Source: Stenotrophomonas sp. SAM-B (GTDB lineage: Bacteria; Pseudomonadota; Gammaproteobacteria; Xanthomonadales; Xanthomonadaceae). Taken from it: 64,000 nt of DNA. A program made the position numbers and the translations under genes. The notes beneath the pieces are model-generated. The model saw nothing but the letters and a program-made list of their open reading frames with translations, had not been told where the DNA came from and searched no databases. The stretch is from contig NZ_JABBXB010000005.1 of NCBI RefSeq assembly GCF_013387485.1, positions 1-64,000 on the forward strand, read 5' to 3'. Below are positions 36,811 through 45,639 of the stretch, piece by piece (position 1 is the stretch's first letter; the number at the start of each line of letters is the position of its first letter).

Positions 36811-37992
36811 TCAGCTCGCCTTGGCCTGCTGCGGCAGGTTGCTCTGGATGATCTGGTGGATCACATCGTCGGCGCTGTGCAGCTGCTTGGCGTAGACGTC
36901 GGTATCGAACACCTGGCCCTTGGCGGTTTCGGTCGGCAGCACGGTGCCCTTCTGGTCGCGCAGGCTCACTTCGGCCTTGATCGACAGACCGATGCGCAGC
37001 GGGTGCTCGGCGAGCTGCTTGGCATCGATGGCGATGCGCACCGGCACGCGCTGCACGATCTTTATCCAGTTGCCGCTGGCGTTCTGCGCCGGCAGCAGCG
37101 AGAACGCCGAACCGGTGCCCAGGCCGAGGCTGTCGATGCGGCCCTTGTAGGTGACGTCACCGCCGTACAGGTCCGAACGCAGCTCCACTTCCTGGCCCAG
37201 GCGCATGTGGCGCAGCTGGGTTTCCTTGAAGTTGGCTTCGACCCACATCTGCTCGGTCGGCACCACGGCCATCAGGGCATTGCCCGGCTGCACGCGCTGG
37301 CCGACCTGCACCGAACGACGGGCGACGTAGCCGGTGACCGGCGCGACGATGCCGGCGCGGGCATTGTTGAGATAGGCCTGGCGCAGCTGCGCGGCGGCGG
37401 CCTGCACGTCCGGCTGGGTCGCGATCACGGTGTCATCGACCAGCGCGTTGCTGCGCTCGAAGGTCTCGCGCGAGCCGGCCACGGCGGCTTCGGCAGCGGC
37501 CAGTTCGGTGCGGGCATGTGCCAGTTCTTCGTTGGAGATCGCGCCGGTGTTGGCCAGATCCTTACGACGGTTGAAGTCCTCGCGCACGCGCTTCAGGGTG
37601 ACCTGGCGCGCGTTCAATTCTGCCTGGGCGCCTTCCACGCTGCGGTACAGACCGCGCACCTGGCGGACCGTCTTGGCGAGGTTGGCTTCGGCCTGCTGCA
37701 GGGCGACTTCGGTATCGGCCGGGTCCAGCTGGACCAGCAGCTGGCCGCGCTCGACGCGCATGCCGTCATCGGCGTTGATCGCGACCACGGTGCCGCTGAT
37801 CAGCGGGGTGATCTGGACCTGGTTGCCCTGCACGTAGGCATCGTCGGTTTCTTCGAACCAGCGGCCGAACATGAAGTACCACAGGGCCAGGGCGGCCAGC
37901 AGCAGCACGACGATGACCAGCAGGCCGCGCAGCAGCTTGCCGCGACGGGAGGGAGCTGCCTTCTCGGCAGCGGGGGCGGAGGTCTGACTCAT
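36811..37992 (-). CDS. emrA: EmrA-type membrane-fusion protein
   Basis: The 393-aa periplasmic adaptor has one anchor helix (about 24-44; LLRGLLVIVVLLLAALALWYFMF). The lipoyl segment is DDAYVQGNQVQITPLISGTVVAINADDGMRVERGQLLVQLDPAD, with a long helical hairpin (about 100-210), a second lipoyl half at GIVAPVTGYVARRSVQVGQRVQPG, and a beta-barrel. It bridges EmrB and the outer-membrane channel. It lies 11 bp after emrC and 7 bp before emrB. Confidence 0.94.
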   Translation of the reverse strand: MSQTSAPAAEKAAPSRRGKLLRGLLVIVVLLLAALALWYFMFGRWFEETDDAYVQGNQVQITPLISGTVVAINADDGMRVERGQLLVQLDPADTEVALQQAEANLAKTVRQVRGLYRSVEGAQAELNARQVTLKRVREDFNRRKDLANTGAISNEELAHARTELAAAEAAVAGSRETFERSNALVDDTVIATQPDVQAAAAQLRQAYLNNARAGIVAPVTGYVARRSVQVGQRVQPGNALMAVVPTEQMWVEANFKETQLRHMRLGQEVELRSDLYGGDVTYKGRIDSLGLGTGSAFSLLPAQNASGNWIKIVQRVPVRIAIDAKQLAEHPLRIGLSIKAEVSLRDQKGTVLPTETAKGQVFDTDVYAKQLHSADDVIHQIIQSNLPQQAKAS

Positions 37993-38003
37993 GGGGATGA
38001 CTC

Positions 38004-39497
38004 TCAGGAATGCGGGGATTCGGGGGTGGCGGCGACCGTGGCGGCGTCGCTGGTCGGGGTGAAACCACCGCCCAACGCCTGGCTCAGGCGGACCGAAACA
38101 AGGATCTGACGCGACTGCAGGCTGGCCAGCCGCTGCTGGGACACCAGCAACTGCTCTTCGACACTGAGCACGTCCAGGTAGCTTCCGATGCCGGCGCGGT
38201 AGCGCTGCTCCGCCAGGTCATGGGCGGCGCGCGCGGTGCTGACGGCCTGGGCCTGGGCACTGGCCTGGTCGGCCAGCGAACGCACCGCGTTGACCTGGTC
38301 GGCGACGTCACGCAGCGCATTGACCACGGACTGGTTGTAATCGGCCACGGCCAGGTCGTACTGCGCGTCGGTCTTGCCCAGGTTGGCGCGCAGGCGGCCG
38401 CCGTCGAAGATCGGCAGGCTCAGCGCCGGGCCGAGGAAGGCGAACGTCGAGCCACTCTTGAGCAGCTGGTCCACTTCACTGGAGACCACGCCGCCCAGGG
38501 CGGTCAGGTTGAGACTGGGGTAGAAAGCGGCCTTGGCCGCGTGGATCTCGCGGTTGGCCGCCTCCACGCGCCAGCGCGCGGCGACGATGTCCGGGCGACG
38601 ACCGAGCAGTTCGCTCGGCAGCACGCCGGGCAGCTGCAGCGCCAAGGGGTTCAGCATCTGCGGGCGTTCGATCTGCAGGCCACGGTCCGGGCCCTGCCCG
38701 ACCAGCGCGGCGAGCGCGGTGCGGGCTTCATCGATCTGCTGCTGCGCGGCCTGCTGTTGCTGCTGCGCGGCCGGGATGCGGGCCTCGGCCTGGCGGGTCT
38801 GCAGGTCGCTGTCGATGCCAGCGGCGCGACGCTGGCGGGTCAGGTCCAGGGTCTTCTGCGAGCGCGCCAGTTCTTCGCTGGCCACGTCGTGCAGTGTCCA
38901 CGCGTAACCCAGCTGCGCGTACGCCTCGGCGATGGCGGCCGAGAGATTCAGGCGCGCGGCCTGGGCGTCCACTTCCGCGGCGTGACCGCTGTCCACGGCC
39001 GCTTCCCAGGCGGCACGCTTGCCGCCCCACAGGTCGATGCCGTAGCTGAAGCTCAGGTAGGCCTGGCCGCTGCCGGCGTAGCTGCCACCGAGTTCGTCAC
39101 CGACCATCGACTCGGGCAGGCGCACGCCGGTGTAGCCGCCGGAGGCGGAAACGCTGGGCAGGCGATCGGCGCGGGCGGTGCCGATCTGGGCACGGGCCTG
39201 GCGCAGGCGCGCATCGGCGGCCTCCAGCCCGGGATTGCGCTGCAGGCCTTCCGCGATCAGGGCGTCAAGCTGGGGGTCGCCCAGCGCGCGCCACCAGTCG
39301 GTGGCCGGCCAACCGGGCTGGCTCAGGCCGTTGGCGGCCAGGGTGCGCTGGGTCTGCAGGCTGTCTGCGTCGAGCAGACGACCCTGCGGCTCCAGGCCGC
39401 GGCTGCTGGCACACGCGGCCAGCGCAAGCGCCAGCACGGAGACCAGCACCGGCCGCAGCGGGCGCAGTGGATGAGAGCGTTCAAACATGGAAGTCAT
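38004..39497 (-). CDS. emrC: outer-membrane efflux lipoprotein EmrC (NodT family)
   Basis: The 497-aa TolC-like channel has the lipobox LALAAC (Cys about residue 29). The OEP repeats include WWRALGDPQLDALIAEGLQRNPGLEAADARLRQARAQ and LLGRRPDIVAARWRVEAANREI. It is the exit channel for EmrAB, a three-gene pump order known from Stenotrophomonas emrCAB. Its start overlaps the end of emrR by 4 bp, so the regulator and pump are on one transcript. Confidence 0.93.
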   Translation of the reverse strand: MTSMFERSHPLRPLRPVLVSVLALALAACASSRGLEPQGRLLDADSLQTQRTLAANGLSQPGWPATDWWRALGDPQLDALIAEGLQRNPGLEAADARLRQARAQIGTARADRLPSVSASGGYTGVRLPESMVGDELGGSYAGSGQAYLSFSYGIDLWGGKRAAWEAAVDSGHAAEVDAQAARLNLSAAIAEAYAQLGYAWTLHDVASEELARSQKTLDLTRQRRAAGIDSDLQTRQAEARIPAAQQQQQAAQQQIDEARTALAALVGQGPDRGLQIERPQMLNPLALQLPGVLPSELLGRRPDIVAARWRVEAANREIHAAKAAFYPSLNLTALGGVVSSEVDQLLKSGSTFAFLGPALSLPIFDGGRLRANLGKTDAQYDLAVADYNQSVVNALRDVADQVNAVRSLADQASAQAQAVSTARAAHDLAEQRYRAGIGSYLDVLSVEEQLLVSQQRLASLQSRQILVSVRLSQALGGGFTPTSDAATVAATPESPHS

Positions 39498-39937
39498 GGC
39501 GTTACCAGTGAGTCGCGTACACGGGTCATGAGGGAAAGCAGCTGCGCGCGTTCGTCCGAAGACAGATCACGCATGGCGTCGTCGATGGTCTGGTCCCCGC
39601 GCTGTTTGAGGCGGGCCCACAACTGGCGGCCCGGCTCGGTCAGCACGATCTGCAGTGCCCGCCGGTCCTGGGCATGCGGCTCGCGCCGCACGCAATCCAG
39701 GGCTTCCAGCTTGTCCAGCAGGCGGGTCACCGCGCTCGGCACCTGGTCCAGGGCCTGGGCCAACTCGTTGGCGGTGCACGGGGCACGGGCCGCGAGCACC
39801 TTCAGGCCGAGATAGTGGGTGAAGCCAATACCGAGGTTTTCCTCGGCCATCGACGTGTCTAGCTGACGGACCAGGCCATCGCGCACTTGGCGCAGCAGGA
39901 GTCCGAAGCTGGGGGGATGGGCATCAGGGCAGATCAT
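39494..39937 (-). CDS. emrR: MarR-family repressor of the emr operon (EmrR)
   Basis: The 147-aa winged-helix regulator has dimer helices at both ends and a MarR DNA-binding centre (CTANELAQALDQVPSAVTRLLDKLEALDCVRREPHAQDRRALQIVLTEPG), with the wing DRR. The start is ATG at 39937 (MICPDAHPP). A perfect palindrome 25 bp upstream is the likely operator, giving self-repression until a hydrophobic ligand binds. It is the first gene of the operon. Confidence 0.92.
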   Translation of the reverse strand: MICPDAHPPSFGLLLRQVRDGLVRQLDTSMAEENLGIGFTHYLGLKVLAARAPCTANELAQALDQVPSAVTRLLDKLEALDCVRREPHAQDRRALQIVLTEPGRQLWARLKQRGDQTIDDAMRDLSSDERAQLLSLMTRVRDSLVTP

Positions 39938-39962
39938 GGGTGAGCATTCTCTTCCAAAAAAT

Positions 39963-39982
39963 ATATTTCTCAATAGAAATAT
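39963..39982. promoter_or_regulatory. perfect palindrome, candidate EmrR operator
   Basis: ATATTTCT-CAAT-AGAAATAT is an 8-bp inverted repeat with no mismatch. It is AT-rich in a GC-rich genome and lies 25 bp upstream of the emrR start. Such sites are typical for MarR dimers and would cover the emr promoter. It also lies 98 bp from the divergent AraC-type gene, so both could be controlled. Confidence 0.7.
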
Positions 39983-40080
39983 TTAATCTGGAACCAAATG
40001 CTGTGTTGCAACAATCAGAACAATGGGCAGGTCGCTACCTTAATGGCGCCCTGGACTGGCCCGGTATTACAATTTGGACA

Positions 40081-40959
40081 ATGGATAACACTTTCAGGCC
40101 AGAGCGCGAGACCGACGCCACCCAGATGATCCGCAACCAGGTCTTGGACTGGTTCGAGCGCGACGATGGACTGGGCGTGCTCGGCTTCCGGATCGAGAGC
40201 GCCCGCGGGCTGGACCGGGAGATCGACTGGCACCAGCACCGGCGCGCGCAGCTGATCTGCGTGGAGGCGGGCCTGCTCACCACCCGCACCCGCCATGGCA
40301 CCTGGTCGCTGCCGCCCGGCTGCGCCGGCTGGATGCCGCCGGGAGAGCCGCACACCGTGGATATCTGTGGGCCGCTAAGGGGCTGGGGCATCATCGTCAG
40401 CGCGGCGATGGCCCATGACCTGCCCGACGAGCCCTGCGTGGTGGCCATTTCCGATCTGCTGCAGGCCTTGTCGCTGCGGGTCACCGCGTGGGTGCCGGCG
40501 GCCGAACCCAGCCTGCGCCAGCAGCACATGATCGAGGTCCTGCTGGACGAAATCCGCAATGCCCCGCGCCAGCGCATGCATCTGCCGATGCCGCAGGACC
40601 GGCGCCTGCTGCGGATCGCCTCGCAGCTGATCGCCGATCCGGCCGACGGCCGCAGCCTGGAGCAATGGGCCCAGTGGGCGGGCCTGTCGCCGCGTACACT
40701 GACCCGGCACTTCCGCGATGAAACCACGCTCAGCTTCGCCCAGTGGCGCCAGCAGGCCCGGTTGGCCCAGGGCCTGCGCCGCCTGTCCGATGGCCAGAGC
40801 GTGTCCGACATCGCGCACGAACTGGGGTTCAGCAGCCCCAGCGCCTTCGTCACGGTGTTCCGCCGCCACTTCGGCAGCCCGCCCGGGCGCTATCTGGCGC
40901 GCAGCGGGCACCCCCTGAACCCATCACGCGGCTTGGCATCCCCGGCCGCATCCGGATAA
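40081..40959 (+). CDS. AraC-family transcriptional regulator (cupin + HTH)
   Basis: The 292-aa protein has an N-terminal cupin-like sensor (about 20-130; HQHRRAQLICVEAGLLTTRTRHGTWSLPPGCAGWMPPGEPHTVDICGPL) and a C-terminal AraC HTH (about 180-280; RSLEQWAQWAGLSPRTLTRHFRDETTLSFAQWRQQARL, then IAHELGFSSPSAFVTVFRRHFGSPPGRYL). This is the NimR/RipA-like type that senses small molecules. The start is uncertain: ATG 40081 or 40126. It is divergent from emrR. The target genes are unknown. Confidence 0.88.
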   Translation: MDNTFRPERETDATQMIRNQVLDWFERDDGLGVLGFRIESARGLDREIDWHQHRRAQLICVEAGLLTTRTRHGTWSLPPGCAGWMPPGEPHTVDICGPLRGWGIIVSAAMAHDLPDEPCVVAISDLLQALSLRVTAWVPAAEPSLRQQHMIEVLLDEIRNAPRQRMHLPMPQDRRLLRIASQLIADPADGRSLEQWAQWAGLSPRTLTRHFRDETTLSFAQWRQQARLAQGLRRLSDGQSVSDIAHELGFSSPSAFVTVFRRHFGSPPGRYLARSGHPLNPSRGLASPAASG

Positions 40960-41017
40960 TCATCCGCCTGCGAGGGCGACAGCCGTCGCCGTCCCTTGCC
41001 ACAGGTAACAATCCCGC

Positions 41018-43261
41018 ATGACCGATCTTGCCCGCCCCGCGTTCCACGGCTTTGAACAGCTGCCCCTGCGCGAGTACGCCGAACGGGCGTACCTGGACTA
41101 TTCGATGTACGTGGTGCTCGACCGCGCACTGCCGTTCCTCGGCGACGGCCTCAAGCCGGTGCAGCGCCGCATCATCTATGCGATGAGCGAGCTGGGTCTG
41201 AACGCGTCCTCCAAGCCGAAGAAGTCCGCGCGTACCGTCGGTGACGTGATCGGTAAGTACCATCCCCACGGCGACAGCGCCTGCTACGAAGCGCTGGTGC
41301 TGATGGCCCAGCCCTTCTCGTACCGCTACCCGCTGATCGAAGGCCAGGGCAACTTCGGCTCGACCGACGATCCCAAGTCGTTCGCGGCGATGCGTTACAC
41401 CGAGTCCAAGCTGACCCCGATCGCCGAAGTGCTGCTGGGCGAGATCAACCAGGGCACCACCGACTGGACCCCGAACTTCGACGGCACCCTGGAAGAGCCG
41501 ACCTGGATGCCGGCGCGCCTGCCGCACCTGCTGCTCAACGGCACCACCGGCATCGCCGTCGGCATGGCCACCGACGTGCCGCCGCACAACCTCAACGAGA
41601 TCGTCAGTGCGCTGCTGCACCTGCTCGACGACCCGGATGCGACGGTCACCGACCTGTGCGAGCACGTGAAGGGCCCGGACTACCCGAGCTTCGCCGAGAT
41701 CATCACGCCGATCGCCGATCTGCGCTCCATGTACGAGACCGGTTACGGCAGCGTGCGGGCGCGCTCCACCTTCCTGAAGGAGAACGGCAACATCGTGATC
41801 AACGCGCTGCCGTTCCAGGTATCGCCGTCGAAGGTGATCGAGCAGATCGCCGCGCAGATGCGTGCCAAGAAGCTGCCGTGGCTGGAGGACATCCGCGATG
41901 AGTCCGACCACGCCAACCCGGTGCGCGTGGTGCTGGTGCCGCGCTCAAACCGCGTGGACGCCGAGCAGCTGATGGGCCACCTGTTCGCGACCACCGACCT
42001 GGAGCGCAGCTACCGGGTCAACCTCAACGTGATCGGGCTGGACGGCCGCCCGCAGGTCAAGAACCTCAAGACCCTGCTCAGCGAATGGCTGCAGTTCCGC
42101 AGCACCACCGTGACCCGCCGCCTCAACCACCGCCTGCAGAAGGTCGAGCGTCGCCTGCACATGTTGGACGGCTTGCTGGTCGCCTTCCTCAACCTGGATG
42201 AAGTGATCCACATCATCCGCACCGAGGACGAAGCCAAGCCGGCGCTGATCGCGCGCTTCGCGCTGAGCGAGGAACAGGCCGAGTACATCCTGGAGACCAA
42301 GCTGAAGCAGCTGGCCCGCCTGGAAGAAATGAAGATCCGCGGCGAGCAGGACGAGCTGGCCAAGGAACGCGACAAGATCGTCGGCATCCTGGAGAGCAAG
42401 GCCAAGCTGAAGAAGCTGATCCGCGACGAGCTGGTGGCCGATGCGAAGAAGTTCGGCGATGACCGTCGCTCGCCGCTGGTGCAGCGTGGCGCGGCGCAGG
42501 CCATCGACGAGACCGAGCTGGTGCCGAGCGAACCGATGACGGTGGTGCTCTCGGAGAAGGGCTGGATCCGTGCGGCCAAGGGCCACGACATGGACCCGGC
42601 CACCCTGTCCTATCGCGAGGGCGATGCGCTGCTCGGCTCCGTGCGCGCACGCAGCACGCAGCAGGTGGCGTTCCTGGACAGCGAGGGCCGTGCGTACTCG
42701 ACCCTGATCCACACCCTGCCCTCGGCCCGTGGCAACGGCGAGCCGCTGACCGGTCGCTTCTCGCCGGCCCCGGGCAGCGCCTTCATGACGCTGGCCAGCG
42801 GCGAGAACAACACGCGCTTCGTGCTGGCCTCCACCCACGGCTACGGCTTCGTGACCCGCTTCGAGAACCTCACCGGCCGCAACAAGGCCGGCAAGGCGAT
42901 GCTCAACCTGACCTCCGGCTCCAAGGTGCTGACCCCGGCCGTGGTCGCCAATCCGGAGACGGACCGCATCGTGGCCGTGACCAGCTCGGGCAATCTACTG
43001 GCGATCGCCGCCAGCGACCTGCCGGAACTGGACAAGGGGAAGGGCAACAAGATCATCGACATCCCCAAGGCCAAGCTCGCCACCGAGCGCGTGGTCGCGG
43101 TGGTGTCGGTGGCGCCGGGCAACACGCTGCTGGTCCGCAGCGGCCAGCGCACGATGAACCTGTCCTTCAAGGACCTGGACACCTACCTGGGGACCCGCGC
43201 CACCCGCGGCCATCTGCTGCCGCGTGGCTGGCAGAAGGTGGAAGGCCTGGCGGTGGAATAA
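41018..43261 (+). CDS. parC: DNA topoisomerase IV subunit A
   Basis: The 747-aa decatenating type II topoisomerase subunit has its active-site Tyr in [11 protein letters not shown]. The quinolone-determining region reads [20 protein letters not shown], with Ser and Glu at the positions equal to E. coli S80 and E84, so it carries the sensitive-type residues. The GyrA-box-less C-terminal domain (about 500-740) has degenerate beta-propeller blades, such as [16 protein letters not shown] and [17 protein letters not shown]. parE is not in the window. It is followed by two back-to-back hairpins. Confidence 0.96.
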   Translation: MTDLARPAFHGFEQLPLREYAERAYLDYSMYVVLDRALPFLGDGLKPVQRRIIYAMSELGLNASSKPKKSARTVGDVIGKYHPHGDSACYEALVLMAQPFSYRYPLIEGQGNFGSTDDPKSFAAMRYTESKLTPIAEVLLGEINQGTTDWTPNFDGTLEEPTWMPARLPHLLLNGTTGIAVGMATDVPPHNLNEIVSALLHLLDDPDATVTDLCEHVKGPDYPSFAEIITPIADLRSMYETGYGSVRARSTFLKENGNIVINALPFQVSPSKVIEQIAAQMRAKKLPWLEDIRDESDHANPVRVVLVPRSNRVDAEQLMGHLFATTDLERSYRVNLNVIGLDGRPQVKNLKTLLSEWLQFRSTTVTRRLNHRLQKVERRLHMLDGLLVAFLNLDEVIHIIRTEDEAKPALIARFALSEEQAEYILETKLKQLARLEEMKIRGEQDELAKERDKIVGILESKAKLKKLIRDELVADAKKFGDDRRSPLVQRGAAQAIDETELVPSEPMTVVLSEKGWIRAAKGHDMDPATLSYREGDALLGSVRARSTQQVAFLDSEGRAYSTLIHTLPSARGNGEPLTGRFSPAPGSAFMTLASGENNTRFVLASTHGYGFVTRFENLTGRNKAGKAMLNLTSGSKVLTPAVVANPETDRIVAVTSSGNLLAIAASDLPELDKGKGNKIIDIPKAKLATERVVAVVSVAPGNTLLVRSGQRTMNLSFKDLDTYLGTRATRGHLLPRGWQKVEGLAVE

Positions 43262-43284
43262 GGGTCCAGCGTCGACGTGGATCG

Positions 43285-43316
43285 AAACGGCCGGGGAAAC
43301 CCGGCCGTTTTCTTTT
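43285..43316 (+). terminator. rho-independent terminator of parC
   Basis: An 11-bp stem (AAACGGCCGGG/CCCGGCCGTTT) with a GAAA loop is followed by TTCTTTT, 24 bp after the parC stop. Confidence 0.85.
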
Positions 43317-43327
43317 GCGCCCACAGA

Positions 43328-43351
43328 AAAGGCCGGGTTTCCCCGGCCTTT
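43328..43351. terminator. second hairpin, mirror copy of the parC terminator
   Basis: AAAGGCCGGG, loop TTTC, CCCGGCCTTT. Its 18-nt core is the exact reverse complement of the core of the preceding hairpin. On the minus strand it is followed by TTTTC, so it may stop leftward transcription. Confidence 0.6.
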
Positions 43352-43605
43352 CTGCTTGGTGCAGCGTCGGCTGGCTGGCGGATGCTGGCTGGCGGACGAG
43401 GGTTTGATGCGGCGTGCTGGCGAAGGCTGGCTGGCGCGAGAACCCGATGACGGGGTGGTGGATCGTGACGCATCCAGTACCCGTCTGGAGATACAGCCCC
43501 CTTGGAGTCCAAGGGGGCGCGCCGACAGGCGCGGGGATGTGGAAAGTGATAAGCCGGGGCCCGCGATGTGCGCAGCACGTCGTGGGGCTGAAGCGCGTAT
43601 GCGCT

Positions 43606-44094
43606 TCAGTGCGCGGCCGTACCCTTCGCATCCATCTTGCTGGTCTGGTACAGCGCCAGGCCGATCCGCTTGATCAGGCCCAGCTGCTGCTCCAGCCACC
43701 AGGCGTGGTCTTCTTCGGTGTCCTTCAACTGCACCAGCAGCATGTCGCGGCTGACGTAGTCCTGGTGCTGTTCGCACAGCTTCATGCCGGCAGCCAGGTT
43801 GTTGCGGACGCTGTACTCGGTGTCCAGGTCCTTCTGCAGCATCTCTTCCACGGTCACGCCGGGCTCGAACACATGCGGGCGCATGTCCGGGTCGCCGCCG
43901 AGGAAGAGGATGCGGCGCAGCAGCGCATCGGCGTGCTGGGTCTCTTCTTCCATTTCGTGGTTGAGGCGCTCATATAGCGCGAACAGGCCCTGGTCTTCGT
44001 AGCGGCGCGAATGGATGAAGTACTGGTCGCGCGCGGCCAACTCGCCGCGCAGCAGTTCCTTCAAGCAGGCGATGACGTCCGGGTTGCCTTTCAT
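43606..44094 (-). CDS. bfr: bacterioferritin-like ferritin
   Basis: The 162-aa four-helix protein stores iron in a 24-mer shell. Diiron ligands fit the family: [16 protein letters not shown] (Glu18), EEETQHAD (Glu51, His54), [12 protein letters not shown] (Glu94) and [12 protein letters not shown] (Glu127, His130). However, the residue at the position of heme-ligand Met52 (EM-x-HAD in E. coli) is Thr, so bis-Met heme binding is not expected from this subunit. AGGAGCC lies before the ATG at 44094. It is followed by a hairpin at the stop. No bfd gene is adjacent. Confidence 0.92.
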   Translation of the reverse strand: MKGNPDVIACLKELLRGELAARDQYFIHSRRYEDQGLFALYERLNHEMEEETQHADALLRRILFLGGDPDMRPHVFEPGVTVEEMLQKDLDTEYSVRNNLAAGMKLCEQHQDYVSRDMLLVQLKDTEEDHAWWLEQQLGLIKRIGLALYQTSKMDAKGTAAH

Positions 44095-44162
44095 GGGGGG
44101 GGCTCCTGATGAATCAATGCGCGCATGGTGCCCTATCTGGAATTCCGGTGATCTAATCGGAA

Positions 44163-45551
44163 TCAGTTGCAGTTGCGCTTCCACCGCTCCATCGCATTCA
44201 GCAACGGCCCGGTCATGGCTGTGGTCACCAGCGCCATGATCACCAGCACGGCAAACAGGCGGTCACCCAGGAAGCCCAGCTCGTAGCCCAGGTTGAGCAC
44301 GATCAGCTCCATCAGGCCGCGGGTGTTCATCAGGGCACCGAGCTTCCACGCCTCATGGCTGCCCATGCCGGCACTGCGCGCGGCGCTCCAGGTGCCGATC
44401 AGCTTCCCGAGCGTAGCCACCACGATCACGATCAGGCACAGCACCAGGTCGCTGGCCTGCAGGGCATCGGCGCGCATGCGCAGGCCGGTCATGGCGAAGA
44501 ACAAGGGCAGCAGCAGGGTGACCGCGAACGGCTCGACACGCTCGGCCACGGTATGCCGCAGGGTGGCGTTGCCGGACACCGCCACGCCGGCCGCGAACGC
44601 GCCGAACAGCGCGTGGATGCCCAGCATCTCGGTGACCAGCGCGCAGCCCAGCGCCATCAGCAGCATGATCAGCAGCCAGCGTCCTTCCTGGCCCGGTGCG
44701 ATCACCAGGCGCGAGAACCACGGGCGCACCACCCCCAGCATCAGCGCGACGAAAGCGACCACGCAGACCAGGTTGATCGTCGCGGGCACCCAGCCCTGCG
44801 ATTGCGCAGCCGCCACGATCAGCGCCAGCAGGCACCATGCGGTGGCATCACCGAGTGCGGCGCAGGCGATGGCGGTCTGGCCCAGCGGCGTGCCGGTCAT
44901 GCCACGGTCGGCCAGGATGCGCAGCAGCACCGGGAAGGCGGTGATGCTCAATGAGATGCCGACGAACAACGCAAAGCCGGTGAAGCCCACGCCCGGCGGT
45001 GCGTGCGCGCCGTAAAGCCAGATCGCCAGCAGCACGCCCAGCACGAACGGCACCGCGATGCCGGCATGGCTGACCACGAAGGCGAAACGCCGCCGCCCCC
45101 GCAGCCCGCCCAGATCCAGCTCCGCGCCGGCCACCAGCAGGAACATCAGCACGCCGAGCTGGCTGAGCAGGCCGAGCGAACCGAGCGATGCCGGCGGGAA
45201 CAGCATGCCGTGCACCTGCGGCAACACGGCGCCCAGCACCAGCGGCCCCATCATCAGGCCCGCCGCCATCTCACCGATCACACCCGGCTGGCCGAGGCGA
45301 CGGAACACCCAGCCCGCGGCCTTGGCGACCATCAGCAACACCAGCAACTGCAGCAGGAACAGACCGAGCGGCGCATGCAGATGCGCGGCCCAGTCGGCGC
45401 CCAGTGAGGACTCCGCACGGGCCACCTGTGCGGTCACGGCCGGGCCGGCAAACCGCGCCAGGCCCAGGCCGATCAACAGCGGCAGTGCCACCCAGCCCAG
45501 GTAGCGCCATGCCAGCCCGCTGCGGCGCATGCCGGTGGTGTCAGAGTCCAT
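44163..45551 (-). CDS. CPA2-type cation/proton antiporter
   Basis: The 462-aa membrane protein has about 13 helices in the NhaA/KefB-like fold. Typical parts are [59 protein letters not shown], the [15 protein letters not shown] helix with the transport Asp, and [21 protein letters not shown] near the end. It ends just after the membrane part with no TrkA/RCK domain, so it is closer to the short Na+/H+ exchangers than to KefB/C. The ion is unknown. It stands alone, 69 bp ahead of bfr on the same strand. Confidence 0.88.
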   Translation of the reverse strand: MDSDTTGMRRSGLAWRYLGWVALPLLIGLGLARFAGPAVTAQVARAESSLGADWAAHLHAPLGLFLLQLLVLLMVAKAAGWVFRRLGQPGVIGEMAAGLMMGPLVLGAVLPQVHGMLFPPASLGSLGLLSQLGVLMFLLVAGAELDLGGLRGRRRFAFVVSHAGIAVPFVLGVLLAIWLYGAHAPPGVGFTGFALFVGISLSITAFPVLLRILADRGMTGTPLGQTAIACAALGDATAWCLLALIVAAAQSQGWVPATINLVCVVAFVALMLGVVRPWFSRLVIAPGQEGRWLLIMLLMALGCALVTEMLGIHALFGAFAAGVAVSGNATLRHTVAERVEPFAVTLLLPLFFAMTGLRMRADALQASDLVLCLIVIVVATLGKLIGTWSAARSAGMGSHEAWKLGALMNTRGLMELIVLNLGYELGFLGDRLFAVLVIMALVTTAMTGPLLNAMERWKRNCN

Positions 45552-45639
45552 GACCGATCCCCATCGATTGAAGGGGCGATTCTACGGTCTGCACGCGCTG
45601 CCACACCACCGCGGACGACGCGGCGGTGTGGTCCATCGG

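Larger units (their letters stand above)
43262..43605. other. 344-bp gene-free stretch with several hairpins
   Basis: I see no gene here. It holds the two parC hairpins (43285-43316 and 43328-43351), a stretch of GCTGGC-rich repeats (about 43365-43440), a perfect 10-bp inverted repeat CCCCCTTGGA/TCCAAGGGGG at 43497-43517, and a CTGAAGCGC/GCGCTTCAG hairpin at 43588-43609 across the bacterioferritin stop. The last may end that leftward gene. Confidence 0.6.
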
